Below are positions 1 through 12,606 of a stretch of 64,000 bases of DNA, piece by piece. The stretch is from Lyophyllum atratum (taxonomy: Eukaryota; Basidiomycota; Agaricomycetes; Agaricales; Lyophyllaceae). Below the pieces are notes generated by a model. That model was not told where the DNA came from. It was given only the letters and a program-made list of their open reading frames with translations, and made no database searches. The stretch covers positions 372,001 to 436,000 of the forward strand of contig JACGCN010000026.1 of assembly GCA_014905825.1 (NCBI GenBank). The letters run 5' to 3'. The position numbers and the translations under genes were made by a program. How positions within the stretch are numbered: the stretch's first letter is position 1; each line of letters opens with the position of its first letter.

Positions 1-108
1 TACCTATTGACTGCCCCGTATGGATTCGACGCTCACGCTGGATAGTACTTATACTGCTGCATTTCTTGGTCTACTGATAAATCCCAACAAACATCTCTCA
101 TACTCGAC

Positions 109-1070
109 ATGGCTATATCTACTGAGATCCCCATTCACTCCTCTGTTCCACTTCCAAGTTCGGCAGAAATATTGGATTCGCTGATGAAGAATCGTTACTC
201 CTGCCGCTACTACCTCCCTAATCCAGTGCCTCTATCGATAGTGGAAGAAATCCTCGACGCCGCTCGATATGCTCCTGCTGCCAGCAATATGCAGTACGTT
301 TCTGTAGGTTCTGAGCTGTATTAAAGACTAAACGGGTGGGCAGACCATGGCACAAAGTCTTCTGCGTTGCTGGCGACGTGTTAAAGTCCATCACTAAGGA
401 AATGCTGGATGCCTATGTTGCCGATCCTGGTGCCAACGTCTCGGAATACGCTTTCTATCCAGATGAGCTGCCTCTTGAATATTTACAAAGGCGACACAAT
501 TTCGGAAGGACGTACTATGGTCCGCTGCATATTGACAGGCACGACAAAAAGGGACGACAGGAGGAAATAGGAAATAACTAGTAAGTTCTTCGACGCACAT
601 TGCCGTATATGAAGTTGCTGACTTACCATCACCCACAGTTTGTTCTATGGAGCCCCGGTCGGTCTTATATTTACCATACATAGGGGACTCCTTCTGAGTG
701 CGTAGAAAATCCTCCCCTCAATATTTGCCTATCACTCAAACCTCATGACACAGGCTCTGGGATCGACATCGGGTACTTCCTGCAAAGTGTTACCCTTGCC
801 GCACGCGCTCGTGGCCTGGAAACGGTCTCTGAGGTATGCGGTCTCTTTGAATACCAAGGCTTTCATTCAGCTAAAAATAATGTACAGCAAACCATCGCTA
901 CGTACCACGAAGTCCTGCGTAAGCATTTGCCCATCGATGACGACGAAGTTGTGCTTGTTGGAATGGCTCTTGGATCTCCCGACCTAGAAAAGGTTTCCAA
1001 GTTCTATGCTAGACCACACAAGCGTACCGTACCGGAAATCGCTCAGTTCTTTGGGTTCGAGAATGCCTGA
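109..1070 (+). CDS. Nitroreductase-family FMN oxidoreductase
   Basis: Four exons (109-293, 344-580, 639-697, 754-1070) join in phase to give 265 aa, a normal length for a nitroreductase. These enzymes use FMN and NAD(P)H to reduce nitro groups or quinones, usually as cytosolic homodimers. The N-terminal segment has the family's SxRxY-type FMN-binding start (NRYSCRYY, residues about 28-35), then an AARYAPAASNMQPW block across the first splice. The middle has LFYGAPVGLIFT and the C-terminal half has GYFLQSVTLAARARGLET and VGMALGSPD, all at expected spacings. The ATG at 109 starts the conserved fold about 20 residues in. All introns are GT-AG and about 50-58 bp. I see no break. The next gene-like sequence downstream is a dead transporter, so no pathway partner is evident. 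The family call is firm; the substrate is unknown. Confidence 0.88.
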
Positions 1071-1540
1071 TCATGATTTTCGCTGAGTCGGATGGTGCTG
1101 TTCTCACCCATACTTATCTATCATCATGTGTAGTACCCTCCAATAGTCATAGTAGCACGCTCTTACCGTAATACAACCCCATTATTTCACTGCTGTAACA
1201 TGCCAGTGATTGATCGCTGTCAGATTCAGAGCTTGTCAAAAGCATGTTCCACTCACTGGCACACGCAACGCGCCAACTAGAACGAAACAAGGATCATTAG
1301 GGTGTAGCTGCTCGTGCCGGTGGAGTTCTTGAGGATGACTGGGATGATTCCTCCAGGGCTCGAACACCCGACTTCAAGGTCACGATCCCACGACATGCAG
1401 ATCTGCTTCCTTTCCTCCTAATACGACGATACAAGTCAAATACAAGTACGGCTTTCCCCAGAAAGGACGTGCAGTGTTCCACCACAACCGTTATCCCATA
1501 AACTCCTGCTGCCTTCAGACGCCATGAAGCTGACGTACCC
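1071..1540. other. Intergenic, no confident gene
   Basis: This is the 3' flank of the nitroreductase gene. An open stretch near 1300-1500 reads on both strands without a recognisable motif. It may be a decayed upstream part of the transporter relic that follows, but I could not align it. Confidence 0.4.
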
Positions 1541-2001
1541 GATGCTTCAGATATACCGTAGAGATCCTCCCTTACGCGTTGCGCGCCAAGGGATACACTG
1601 TGTTCAAAAATTTCGCGATCTCTCTTTCACTCATCTTCAACCAGCAAGACACCCATTCTGCTTTATTAGACCTCGGAAGCTCAAAAGCCCCAGATATATC
1701 AACCCCATTGCACTGAAGAAGTGAGTTTCCTGCTCCTTTCACGTCGCTGTGCGTCTTAACTATAACGCGTTTCGAGATAGGCTAGGGCCTATCACTTAGC
1801 GGGGACTGCGGCTTGAGTATGGCCCATTTCTGAATGTCTGACTACGACCGTTAACATCGAGATAGCTTATTTGACGGTGATGAGCGCGTCGCCATGATCT
1901 CCGAAAAAGCTGCGGGGAACGCAGGCATTATGCACCACATCGACGACGCCAGGCACCTGGGAGACGACGAGAAAGAGATAGTAGAAGTGGTGCACGGTTG
2001 A
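1541..2001 (+). pseudogene. Relic of an MFS sugar transporter
   Basis: Only scattered pieces of a fungal sugar/lactose-permease-type MFS transporter remain. Around 1541-1625 one frame reads YTVEILPYALRAKGYTVF followed by NFAISLSLIFNQ, the segment between transmembrane helices 9 and 10 of that family. The frame then shifts, and YINPIALKK appears near 1696-1722 in another frame, followed by an intron-like donor and a stop. A further piece at about 1872-2001 reads LFDGDERVAMISEKAAG and ends in a stop, matching the family's cytosolic C-terminal tail (..ALFDGEE..). The helices that should lie between are missing. This is what is seen; inactivity follows from the frame changes and deletions. No expressed product is likely. 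Confidence 0.7.
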
Positions 2002-2926
2002 GCCGAAGATTTGTGTGTCCCGCGTTGAATAAGGGCGTGTTGAGCGTTTACTTGCGGCTGGGGTAGGAGGGTAAGACTATAGCCTAAATTGAAGCCGAGC
2101 GGGTCCTGCTTCCGCTTTGTATATTATGACAACCCCACAACACGAAACGGCACATGTATATTATCCATCTTCTCGGGACATAGATTCCCAAGTATTCCTC
2201 GGAGTATCAGAGAGTATCTCGCATCCGGCTACATGTACCTATTTTAAGGAAAAGATACCCATCTAAGGAAGGCAGAAACTCATGTGTTCGCCGAATGCTC
2301 GCACATGGAGCTTCGAAATGCGCTGAAACGAGAACTGATAAGATCAGACAACCTGGGTAGCAAAAACATATTTCATAGTTCATGGAAACAAATCAGCCTT
2401 ACATTTTGTCGAGCTGTTGCTGATCTGCATGTTCTCACTGTCGCGTCAGCTCGGAGGACTCCAATTACTTCGAAGTATTGCGATACGGTTGAACTGGGTC
2501 ATCAGTGGCTTTGCAGGTTGGCGCTTGACTTCAAGTAAACATAGGGTCACCGGGTATAGTATCCCCTTTAGCCAGTGTGGTCATTGACAGGATGAGATCA
2601 GAAGTTTTGTACGACTTCGCAACTTGGTGTCAACTGAGATAGGCACAGCAGCCAGTGACTTCACGAGCACCCAACTGCCCACACCTGCGACGCGCTCTTC
2701 GTTCATATCTGATATCGGTGTTCGTCTTTCTTCAGTCCACGGAACAATCCACTGTTGAGTTGGTGCTTATTTAACGTGGAGGCTGTGATGAGAGAGAGAA
2801 GGGTTCGCTCTTCCCACGCCCATGCTGAGAGCAACAACTTTGCGAAGCAGGCCCGGGGAGAGGATGACTTCGAAGTGGTGCGCAACTCAGTACTCTCTTT
2901 TTACCTAAATACTCAAATCCCCATAG
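2002..2926. other. Intergenic or unresolved 5' end of the next gene
   Basis: No recognisable protein is seen. The signal-peptide exon of the membrane-protein gene that follows should lie in the last few hundred bases. A frame ending DDFEV at about 2878, just before a GT donor, splices in phase to the exon at 2927, but I could not place the start codon. Confidence 0.35.
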
Positions 2927-5015
2927 CTCAACAATAAGGATGGCCACTCTCCATGTGAGATGTGCAGCATCATGACTGGCCCTTGTTCAGATGGACAAAC
3001 CCGGCGTCAGTTAACCAGCTAAACTTCGTTTGTACTGGAGGATTTACCCCTTCATAGGCGCATTTAGGCAAAGAGACGAACTTCCTCCTACAAGCTGGGG
3101 TCCATCAGCCTGTACTTGGTGCGCCCGACAGTTGGATTGATAACTCTTGGCTCATACTGTTACCTCGTACCGCAGCAATCGCGTGTTTTTCAATATCTGG
3201 AATGCATGTCTCATTTCTCAAGAAAATTCATCTCGTCCGCTATACACAGACATGGGTACAAAATGCCAGAAGAATTCTGTGGCTCTCAAAGATAGTTATC
3301 CAAAGAAGTGGGCGGATAAGGTTGCGATTCCAGACTGGGCGAGAATCAGGGTCTTGAATGACTCGACGTTCGATTATAACACAGCTATCCTAAGTGAGCT
3401 TCTTCCTTACTACAGTGTTATCCTCCGCTAACTATTCTGGAAGTCGCCAAAAAGCCCAGTCCTTGGGGACCTCTTCAAATAACAGTTCCCATCGTTTCTG
3501 TCGTCGGCGCGCTTCTCTTGGTCGCGGTCATATTCGTTATCTACAGGACCAAATCAAGGGAACGGAAATCATTACCAATCAAGTTTACGCACTGGCTTTG
3601 TCCACGAAGGTCACGCAGAGTCCGCCAAGCACCTCCAACCACCACTTGGGCGATAGACCAACTGGAGGAGTACGCTGTGGTTCATGACGACGATGAGCCG
3701 CGTGGAAGTCACGTTCCTTTCCCCTCTTTGAAGGATATCAAGACTAAGACCGTGGATGTGGAATACCAGCTGCCTCTGAAATCCGTCTGGAAACATTGGC
3801 ACTTCGCCCAGCAGCTGCGACGTTTACCCGATCAGATTCCCTTACCTTGGAAAGATCAGGCAGTCGAAATTACGTCGTACCCACCACGAAGGGGTTTTCG
3901 CCTGGATTCATTGAACACAAGTACAGAATCCAGCGCGCCCAATTCCCGTTCGGCGACCGCCGAAGGAGGTGGAGGTCGACCCGACACTATCTTTGAAGAT
4001 GAGCCAGCGGACGACGACGAGGGAACCTCTCTGATCTCGCACATGGATAGGAGCAGTAATCGTGTTTTTGTCATTTCAGGCGGCAATGGCCCGAACTTCA
4101 CGGTGGAATCAGCAAGCTCAAGAGACAATTCTCGCACTTCACATCTTGTTGTCATTCCTCCGACACCGACCGAATCTTCGGGCTCTTCCCAGAACCGTAG
4201 TTCGGTAGCTCAGCGGCTGTCAAGGCTTGTAAGTGAATTCGGAATTGCATCCATTCCAATTTCACATACCACCCTCTCAGAATCCCATACGGCGCCTAGC
4301 ATTACCCCCTGCACCCAAGCAACTCGCCCCCTTACCACCGGCGCCTGCTGCTACCGACACGCTCGAGGTTCGAATACCGCCTGAAACACTGCCACACCAA
4401 TCTGGCCCTTCGAATCCCCGAACACCACGACCACATGCGCCCCAAACTCGAATCGCCTCAGCCCCGACTTTGGCGCTCGCCCCCAGGCCTGTACGCGAAG
4501 ACCTTCCTCCAGCTTCCCATGTTCGGCGGCAGCAAGCGATAGAGGACGACGGGTCACTGAAACGAGCCCACCCTCCGACCCGACCAATGGGCGCCCGCCT
4601 GCCTTCATCGCCGCGCCACCATGCCCAGCAGCTTTCCCTCGATGATGAATTGAGCCATAACCTTAGCCCCTCCGTACATTCCGTAGGAGAGTCGATATAC
4701 ATGGGGTCGTCAACGCATGCATATCGGCCCCTTACTCCCTCATCTCATAACCGCACATATTCCGGAGACGATGCTTCGGCCACACACGGACAGTTGCTTA
4801 CCACTCCCCGTCTGACGCACGGCCGGAATCTATCGACGGAGAGCCTAGTCCCTGCTCGTGGCGACCCTGTCATGCTCTTTCCGGGGGCAGTGCGGGGTGC
4901 AGGTTATACGATCGGATTGTCTGCCGATGCCAGCGAGTCTTCTGCCAGTTTATATTCGACTACCAGCGCAAGCAGTGGCAATGCGAGATCGCTTCCTATT
5001 CCCCCAACCCAATAA
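2927..5015 (+). CDS. Single-pass membrane protein with Cys-rich ectodomain and long S/P-rich tail (5' end unresolved)
   Basis: Five exons join in phase (2927-3005, 3058-3118, 3176-3393, 3444-4228, 4281-5015; about 626 codons). The N-terminal part resembles the ectodomain of a common Agaricomycete family: an HSPCE motif, then CTCNRVFFNIWNACLI, a CQKNSVALKDSYP block and a VAIPDWAR block. A single hydrophobic helix follows (ITVPIVSVVGALLLVAVIFV), then a basic stop-transfer stretch (YRTKSRERK). The remaining roughly 480 residues are a low-complexity tail rich in Ser, Pro, Thr and Arg. Topology is inferred as ectodomain outside, tail in the cytosol. Function is unknown. A signal peptide is expected but its exon and the start codon were not found, so the true start lies upstream of 2927. 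No inactivating change is seen in the exons listed. Confidence 0.72.
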
Positions 5016-5515
5016 GAGGCCACGACAGGAGAACGAGCTGCTACATACCACCTCACGACCACCTTATCTTTATCTTGCTACATGGAATACACGGACACAG
5101 TATTGGTGTAGGATAGTTCTGCCAGCTTTCGAAGGTTTGCTATCAAATCATCATGGACATGTATATTATTACCGACATCGGCTATCCAACACTACGCGTA
5201 GCCCACCCATAGCCTACTACATATAATATCGAGGATCCTCGTTTGGCCTCCGTATTACCGCCGTAGCTACTCCGTCACGACGTTCATTGGTGATGCTCGC
5301 CCACCAGAGAGCCGAAATCTTCCCCAAGCGCTGAACAGGTCCTTATCGACCAACTCGACATTCAAGCTTGCTTCAAGCTTCGTCGATGCATTCTCGTACT
5401 AGATCATGTTTGATTCCAGCCTGCCAGCCAAACAGCTCCGGGTTTATAGGAATGAAAACCGCAGCTTGGCAATACATACTAACTTTCCATCACTTGCATT
5501 TGCTTCACAATCGAA
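5016..5515. other. Intergenic between membrane protein and F-box gene
   Basis: About 500 bp carrying the 3' flank of one gene and the promoter of the next. No conserved reading frame is recognisable. Confidence 0.5.
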
Positions 5516-7210
5516 ATGCACTCAGCCCTAGAAATTCACGAGCTATTACATCTTATCTTTCGCAATCTACTAGGAGAGGGGTCGGATGACTGTCTGGATC
5601 TTCTCTCCTGTTGCCTTACTTGTAAGGCTTTCACTGAACCGGCTCTGGATCTGATGTGGGAGAAACTGTCCAGCGTGGCCCTCATGCCATTTGCCTCACC
5701 GCTGAAATACCACACAGAGTACAATCCAGATGGCGAGGAATTCGACGGATCTGCATATTCTGAGCACTTGGAGAGACTAAAGTTCTACGGGAAGAGGGTG
5801 CGCTGGCTGCGGGTGCACAGTAAGCTCACTCCAGAACTACTCAAGTGCATTATGAAAATAGGCGGCGATCCATCACCTATACCTTCCTCACCATCTTCTC
5901 TTATGTCCAAAATATTCCCAGGTCTAACGAAGTTAAGCATTGTTCTTTCAGTCAACCCTCTCTTCGAGAATCTATCTGAACCACGGATCTGGACTTTTTT
6001 CGTACCCTCCGTGAAGGACCTTTCTTTTTACTGCGGAGCCGCAGGCCGTTATGACCATGTTACCGATGCCTTACGATCGGTCAAAGCAGCACAATCGTCT
6101 CTGACTTCGTTAACGTTGGGTCCAGAAATCATTTCCGATTTTTCCGAGCCTCCTCCCTCAGCACTCGTCACGGAGCTCTCCTCCCTCATCCAATCTCTAC
6201 CACAGCTCAAAAGACTTCATATTCCGCTCTACTTCATTGCGCAGCCGGTTTTAGATGCGATCGTGAGGCTACCTGCTCTCGAGCAGTTAACTCTCTCCCA
6301 CCCAACGTACGTTCAGTGGAGACGCTCAGTTCCGATGGGAAATTTCCTGCCAGCGATCCAGGTATCCCAACCGGGAGAGTCTCTCTCATGTCTCCGTTGC
6401 CTGACAGTCAATTCAACGTTTGGCTTCATTCCACAAGCATTGTACATGCACCCCTCCCTTACGTCACAAGTATCCCACCTATCACTCTCCTGCCTTCCAC
6501 CCGCCCCTCGGCTTACATTGAGACCATTATTCTTACCCACCCTTTCATCACCCGCGCTCCACTCCCTGACATACCTCTCCCTCGATTTTACAGTGCACAT
6601 CTCAGTGCCGCAGCGTGACGGTCTTGGTGCAGACTTTTTTGCGCCCCTTTTCGCAGCCCCATTCATTTCGCGTCTTGTGTCATTACACGTTCGACATCGC
6701 GTGCCACTAGATATGACCGACGAGGAGTTCGACGACATGGCGCGTTCAATGCCAAATCTCGAGTCTCTTCGCCTCATAGTGATGCCTTTCGACCCTCCGC
6801 GTGGGGTCCCACATCAACCCCCCGTTCGCATCCGCGCCTCACTTGTTGCATTGGCGTCATTCACCAGGCATTGTGCAAGTCTACGAGAGATCACCCTGCC
6901 TGTGGACGCGGAAACGCTTCTCATACCGGAGATAGAGTTCTTGCCTGTGCCAGCGGTTAGGCATCCCGTGGTCGTAGATATGTCTGTGTCGCCCGTGGGC
7001 GAAGATTTTCAAGTTGTAGCTATGATCTTGGCTAAGATCTTTCCGCACAAACGAAGCGTGTTCACCTCGCAGTGGTCGGACCGCGTGCCGGACTTGGCCA
7101 AGGGAGTGAAGGCCGATGATGTTGGAATTCAGGTGGAGGGCAGAAAAGATTTTCGTCAGGTATATGCTCGACGTTGGAAGACTATTGGCGGGCTCGTTCA
7201 TGGGGACTAG
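5516..7210 (+). CDS. F-box/LRR-like protein
   Basis: A single exon of 564 aa starting at the ATG at 5516. Residues about 4-55 (IHELLHLIFRNLLGEG ... CCLTCKAFTEPALDLMWEKL) match the degenerate basidiomycete F-box, which binds Skp1 in SCF ubiquitin ligases. The rest is a run of irregular leucine-rich segments (TKLSIVLSVNP, VKDLSFYCG, LPQLKRLHIPLYF, LPALEQLTLSHP, MPNLESLRLIV), the usual substrate-side scaffold. Agaricomycetes carry hundreds of such genes, often fast-evolving, so the target cannot be predicted. It has no introns, unlike its neighbours, which is normal for this family. No break is seen. The class is firm; the role as an SCF adaptor is inferred from the fold. Confidence 0.85.
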   Translation: MHSALEIHELLHLIFRNLLGEGSDDCLDLLSCCLTCKAFTEPALDLMWEKLSSVALMPFASPLKYHTEYNPDGEEFDGSAYSEHLERLKFYGKRVRWLRVHSKLTPELLKCIMKIGGDPSPIPSSPSSLMSKIFPGLTKLSIVLSVNPLFENLSEPRIWTFFVPSVKDLSFYCGAAGRYDHVTDALRSVKAAQSSLTSLTLGPEIISDFSEPPPSALVTELSSLIQSLPQLKRLHIPLYFIAQPVLDAIVRLPALEQLTLSHPTYVQWRRSVPMGNFLPAIQVSQPGESLSCLRCLTVNSTFGFIPQALYMHPSLTSQVSHLSLSCLPPAPRLTLRPLFLPTLSSPALHSLTYLSLDFTVHISVPQRDGLGADFFAPLFAAPFISRLVSLHVRHRVPLDMTDEEFDDMARSMPNLESLRLIVMPFDPPRGVPHQPPVRIRASLVALASFTRHCASLREITLPVDAETLLIPEIEFLPVPAVRHPVVVDMSVSPVGEDFQVVAMILAKIFPHKRSVFTSQWSDRVPDLAKGVKADDVGIQVEGRKDFRQVYARRWKTIGGLVHGD

Positions 7211-9327
7211 TACAACTACAGCAAGGCATGTAATTTGATCGGGAGGTTGTCTCAGAAGATATTCAAGTTTGTATTTCTTCTTTATCGGCGACCACCTCAA
7301 AGTGGAGACTGTCAGACTGTCAGTCTCAGGATGTTGGAAGCGCCATGAAGGGGTGGAGGGACGGACGATTTCGTTATTATTTACGTCGCAGTTGGTATCG
7401 GCGACCGTATCTCAGAGTGTATACTGGTGATGTTCAAAGTGTGATAGAGGGAGGGAAGATCCTCGTGTTGTATGTTGCGGACGTTAGAAGGCTATTGGTG
7501 GGTAATCAAAGCGCCAGCAACGAGAAGTCCTGGAAAGGGACCAGACCTGGCAGAGACCAGTTAGCCTGAGCCCTTGCCCCAGATCACCTGCATCCAGACC
7601 CAGGTAGTCCTGGAGACCCAATCCTCGGCATATCCCTTTTCTCAGTATACATATAAAATGACTTTGTGTCCATTTCTCAATGTGTTGAAGGTGGATGACC
7701 CCATATATCATTTGGCTGCTCGAAATAGGTCTCGCGCAGTTCCGCGAGATTCAATCCACACTGAGTGAGGACCTGCTGGACAACGAGATCACAGGTGGTT
7801 TTGGAATCGGAACGAATAGTTAGGTCCCTTCAAGTTGCCTTATGCCCGTGCCGTAGTCAGAAGTCGTCCGGGTTCCCGAGCGGGTTGCAGCGTAGTGTGA
7901 CGCATAATTACTAGTACCCGAGGAATACATGTACCTCGGCGGCGGAAATGACCACCCAACCCTCAGTTTTGAGTATTTGGCGTTTTGGCTGAAAGAACAA
8001 GAAATCTGACCTTTTTCTGTACAAAAGTAGCGGTGTTAAGACGAACTGCGGTGCGTTATTTGCGGAAAAGTGATCCCGCCTCCCCGTACTTGACATCCCA
8101 GTGAGTGCGCGATGGACCGCCGGCGGTGCGCGAGACAGTCGCCTACTCTACCTCAAAAAGGGCCGTAATATTCCTCAGGGGTCATCATTGTTTTCTGATT
8201 AAGCTCGAAGCAGATTAAGCCGCGGAGGCAACTTGCATGGAGAGCCAAACTTACATGGAAAACTTCAACATATGTATGCCCTCACATATGGCGGTCTACA
8301 CCAAGTCTACACGACCGTCCTCGACTTCCTCCTCGGTCACCTCAGGAGTTTGAAGGAGGCGCAAGGCGGCCAAACACGCCGTGCGGCAAACCCCATGACA
8401 CCCTTCCACGGCCACTCATACCCGGCCATGATCGGTCTGAGGTCAGATCAAGGGCGCGCCATTCGGGATTTTATTGACTGGAACCAACAGGCCGGTACAT
8501 ACGCACAGCAGAGATGCACCGACAAGGGGGCGAAGTCTGAATGATACACTTTCAAGTTTCAGTTTCGAATCCTGAACTCGTAACAAGAGCACAAAGACTT
8601 TTTCCGAAAGAGAAAGAACGGCATCTGGTGTGCAGGTTGTCCGATCCTGGGTTATACATAGACTGCGGAGATATTTTTGGGCTTAGACATCATGAACGCT
8701 CCGGGACCGGAATCAGAAACGGTTTTTTTTGCATTCACAGAGAGCTCGTGTGCGTGGGAGGGAGCCTGGCCGTTGTAGACTTGATGTAGAGACCCATGAC
8801 GATGGCTGCGACAAGCCCGGCCTCCAGACCGAGGCCTCGAGTGATTGTCAATGCATCATGGATTGCGTCTTTTGCGTCCACCCCTCCTGGTGGAGTGGTG
8901 GCGGGGGTTTGTTGCTAGCGGATGAGTCGTGTCCGATTAACGCAGCTGCCGTTCGATGCCGCCGCTTGGCGCATACGAGCCAAGACAACGAGCACTGCGA
9001 CGGTTCCAGCGCGCAAGACGTCTTGCTCTAGGACTTAGACGGTCTCTGGGGTCGAGAATAGATGCGCAGCATGATATTTTTGGTGGGGGAAGTAAGAATA
9101 GGCAGGAGAGGGAGGTGCAAGAAGCTGCGACGCATAAGAGGGGAATTGAAACTCCGCATTTGGTTGTATCGACGACGACAGCGGTGCTCATCAGAGAATC
9201 AAACCTCCTCTTCCCCTCCTCGCTGTCTTCTCCTGCCCACGTCGGGACTCGCTGCAACCAGCGGGCCCATTAAGACTTCGTCTCTGGCGTCGTATTCGCT
9301 CGTTACCCTTCTCTATAGTCCACACAG
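7211..9327. other. 2.1-kb gap, no confident gene
   Basis: Several short open frames overlap here, including a 103-codon one at 8233-8544 whose first codon is TTG. None shows a motif I recognise or a consistent splice pattern. The last few hundred bases should include the glycosyltransferase promoter. Confidence 0.4.
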
Positions 9328-11194
9328 ATGCTATACTTGACGTCTGATGATTTTCCCATCTGTGCGTGCCTTTCAGGCCTTCAAAATCTTCATGGCTGAC
9401 TTCTTTACCAATAGTTGTTCCATTCGGCGTAATTGGGTGAGTATGCGAGTGGTTGGTGGACGTTGAGCTAACAGTTTCACCCAGCTTCTACCGCTACCTT
9501 TGGTACCTAATACGTCTCGCTGCGGCATGGACATACCGCCCCGTTCCCCTGCCCGAGAACCCTACCTACATCGCCTCAGAAGATGTCACCATTATTGTGC
9601 CCACCATAGATGCCGGCGAGGAGTTCAAGGAAGCCGCCAACAGCTGGCTAGTGGGCAAGCCCAAGGAGATCCTCATCATCACTGAAGAAAAGATGCTCGG
9701 GCCCCTACAGGAGCTCGCCAACGCCGTCGACCCTGAGCGCATCCGCGTCCTCACCGTGCCCTTCGCGAACAAGCGCCTCCAGATGAGCCACGGCATAAAA
9801 AACACGACAACGGACATCATCGTGTTCGCCGACGACGACGCTATCTGGCCCCCGACCATGCTGCCCTACATGCTTGCGTGTTTCGAGGACCAGAAGATTG
9901 GCGGTGTCGGTACCAGTCAGCGTGTGCAGCCCGTGGGCTCATATATGACCGTCTGGGAGGTCCTCGCCGCGTTCCGTCTCACCATCCGGAACATCGAAAT
10001 CGCCTCCTCGACCCACATCGACGGCGGTCTCCCCTGTCTCTCCGGTCGCACCGCCGCATACCGCACCGTCATCCTCAAGGACCCCGAGTTCCTCCACGGC
10101 TTCACGCACGACTTTTGGATGGGGAAGTACCAGCTCAACTCTGGCGACGACAAGTTCTTGACAAGGTGGATGGTGAGCCATGGGTGGAGCACGTATGTGC
10201 AGGTGTGCAAGGAGGCGGAGCTGTTGAGCACGATGAAGCCGAATTGGCGGTTCTTGAAGCAGGTGCTGAGGTGGACGCGGAATACGTGGCGCTCGGATCT
10301 GAGGAGTCTCTTCATGGAGAGGTACATCTGGACAAGTCATCCTTACGTGGCTTATACCATGGTGCGTGTAGTCGTTTCTCCCCCCTGGGATTATTCTCAT
10401 CTTTGTTCATAGGTCGACAAACTCTTCAACCCGCTCACATTGCTCGTGGGCCCGTGTCTCGTCGCCTACCTCCTCTACAAGAGTACCATCCCCGTCGAAC
10501 AAGGAGGGTACCATCTACCCTGGTGGTACGTCAACTCTTTTTTTCCTTCCTTTCCTTCGGAGCGGACGTCCCTGACCAAAACCCCCTATAGGAATATTCT
10601 CCTGTCTTACATGGTCTGGCTCTCCGCAACACGTACAGCCAAGCTCCTGCCGCATCTCTGGCACCGCCCGCAAGACGTCATCCACGTCCCCGCCTTCATT
10701 CTGTTCGGCTACTACTTTGCGATCATGAAAATATACGCCCTGTTTACGCTTCACGAGGTACGTCCCCCCCCCCCCCTTTCTTTCCCCCATCATCGAAACC
10801 TAACTAACTCTTGTGCTCGTCCATACAGACTGGCTGGGGCACCCGTGCCGGCATCGGCGATGCGTCGGCTGCCACCGCTGCCATGGACCAACAGAATTCG
10901 AACGAAAAGGCGCAGGCCAACAATATCAATAACAGTAATAACGCGCACAACCTCAACCACAACAACCACAACAACAACAACAGCAACAACCCGTACCGGC
11001 ACCAGGAGCCGGCGGGGTACGCGAACGAGCCGTTGTCGCCGTTCCGGGATCAGAGCCCGTCGCCGTTTAGCGACTCGCCGACGCCGGGGGCGGGGACGCC
11101 TGTGTATGCGAGTCGGGCGCAGGGGCAGGGGGCGGGGATGAGGAGGAGGGGAGGGGAGGAGGAGGTGGAGATGCAGGTTGGGTATGCGCGGTGA
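9328..11194 (+). CDS. Family-2 glycosyltransferase, polysaccharide/hyaluronan-synthase type (Cps1-like)
   Basis: Six exons join in phase: 9328-9361, 9415-9436, 9485-10361, 10413-10525, 10592-10757, 10829-11194. The first two tiny exons encode MLYLTSDDFPI and FVPFGVIG and restore the FYRYLWYLIRL start typical of fungal Cps1-like enzymes. The GT2 core shows VTIIVPTIDAG, the sugar-nucleotide-binding FADDDA (DxD-type) motif, and the acceptor/catalytic block ending in GDDKFLTRWM. LKQVLRWTRNTWRSD corresponds to the (Q/R)xxRW motif of processive synthases. Hydrophobic segments follow in exons 4 and 5, as expected for a plasma-membrane synthase that extrudes its product. The last exon is an Asn-rich, then Pro/Ser-rich cytosolic tail. 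Related fungal enzymes are needed for surface growth of hyphae; the polymer made here is unknown. Confidence 0.9.
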
Positions 11195-12606
11195 GGGGGG
11201 GGGCGAGATACGCGCTGGTTTTTCCTCGTCTCTGTGTCTCTGTCTGTCGCCTGTTGCTCTTATTTTATATAGACTTGTCATGACGCATCGCCCCGCATAC
11301 ATATTATACCCGCCCGCCACATCCGCCCGCCCATCCGCCCGCCCAGCCAGCCATCCTTGTTCCTGTGTGCGTTGCCCTCAGTGCGCCTGGGCAATGCATC
11401 GCCTCCGTGTCTCCTCCACCTCCGACCACCGTGACCTCCATCCAGACTTTCAACGCACCGCCATCACTACCACGCGCCCCGTACCCGTACCCACTCCACG
11501 TTTAAAAACAAAATCCGTAATACCGCTTTGCCTTTTTCTTATCTTACTTTACCCCCTTTTTTTTGGCTCCGTCCCTGACACTTTTGTCTTCTTGCACGTT
11601 TCTTTTGTTTTTCATTACCAGACTCTGCGCACTGCATACTTCATATTGCACACCACCCGCATTTTCTTTTCTCCCTTCTCTTTCTGCTTTAGTTTGGATA
11701 CGGGCGCGGGGTAGACGTGCCTATGGCCAGCGTATATTGTACGGATGGACTCAGACTCGGACTCGGACTGGGATGATGGCGATTCCATATTTTACCTTTT
11801 TGCTACGTGCTACACGTTACTTGGTAGTACTGTCGAACTCCGTTTACGTATAAAGATTAAGGTATCTAGAGTGTTGAAACGTAATGCTAGCCTGGCGCTG
11901 TTGGATCTGTTGATAAATTGGCGGGGAGGAGAACTTGGGGTTAGGATTGTGTGAGGTTTGGGAGGGGTTAAGTTGGTGTGCTTGGGAGTTGGAGGGGGTA
12001 AAGGGGCGCGCGGGATGGTGCGGGATGAATCGATGACGCTTGGATAATCCCGGGTCAACGGGAGTTTGGTCTTGATGTTATCACTGTTGATCGGACTACC
12101 ATTAATCCCTCCTGCGCATTAGTCGAATGTTCGCCACACGGTGGTTTGCACTTCATGAGTATTTATCGAGTTATTTTGACCAGTCGCCGACACAAGTGGC
12201 AGGAGGACCTTCGAAGTTCCGGCCCGGGATGTGGGAAGTTCCAGTCATGTGATCGCGGCAATCGCCATTGCGACGCTGCCCGATTTCGAAGTCCGTGTCA
12301 GCGATCTTGCGGTGACCATGGTTCTAGTCCCTAGCTCAAATCTTCCCACTGGCAAACTGAAGGGCGTCATTCGTCGGCGCGGTTTATCTAATTTTGGATT
12401 TACTCCCAGAGCCATGGTTTGGGCCCAAATGAATGCGGTCTTCTCATGGGATTGTCGAAGTCACTTGTCATTGATCATGCATGAGAATACTCGCCGGACT
12501 CGGAGTCCCTTCACAATTACGCAGGACGACGTTTGAACGGAAACTTTCTCTGAAATTGCAGCTCTGAAAAATTCCGACACTCAAGACACTCTTTCAGCAG
12601 AAAAGC
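11195..12606. other. Intergenic, C-rich 3' flank
   Basis: The first part (about 11300-11360) is a low-complexity CCCGCC/CAGCC run followed by pyrimidine-rich sequence, probably the glycosyltransferase 3' UTR. I see no protein-coding pattern up to the monooxygenase start. Confidence 0.5.

Noticed and set aside
8233..8544. 103-codon ORF as a gene
   Set aside because: It begins with TTG, shows no family motif and has no supporting splice context.
9566..10400. Long antisense ORFs opposite the glycosyltransferase
   Set aside because: They mirror a GC-rich conserved coding exon and carry no recognisable protein of their own.
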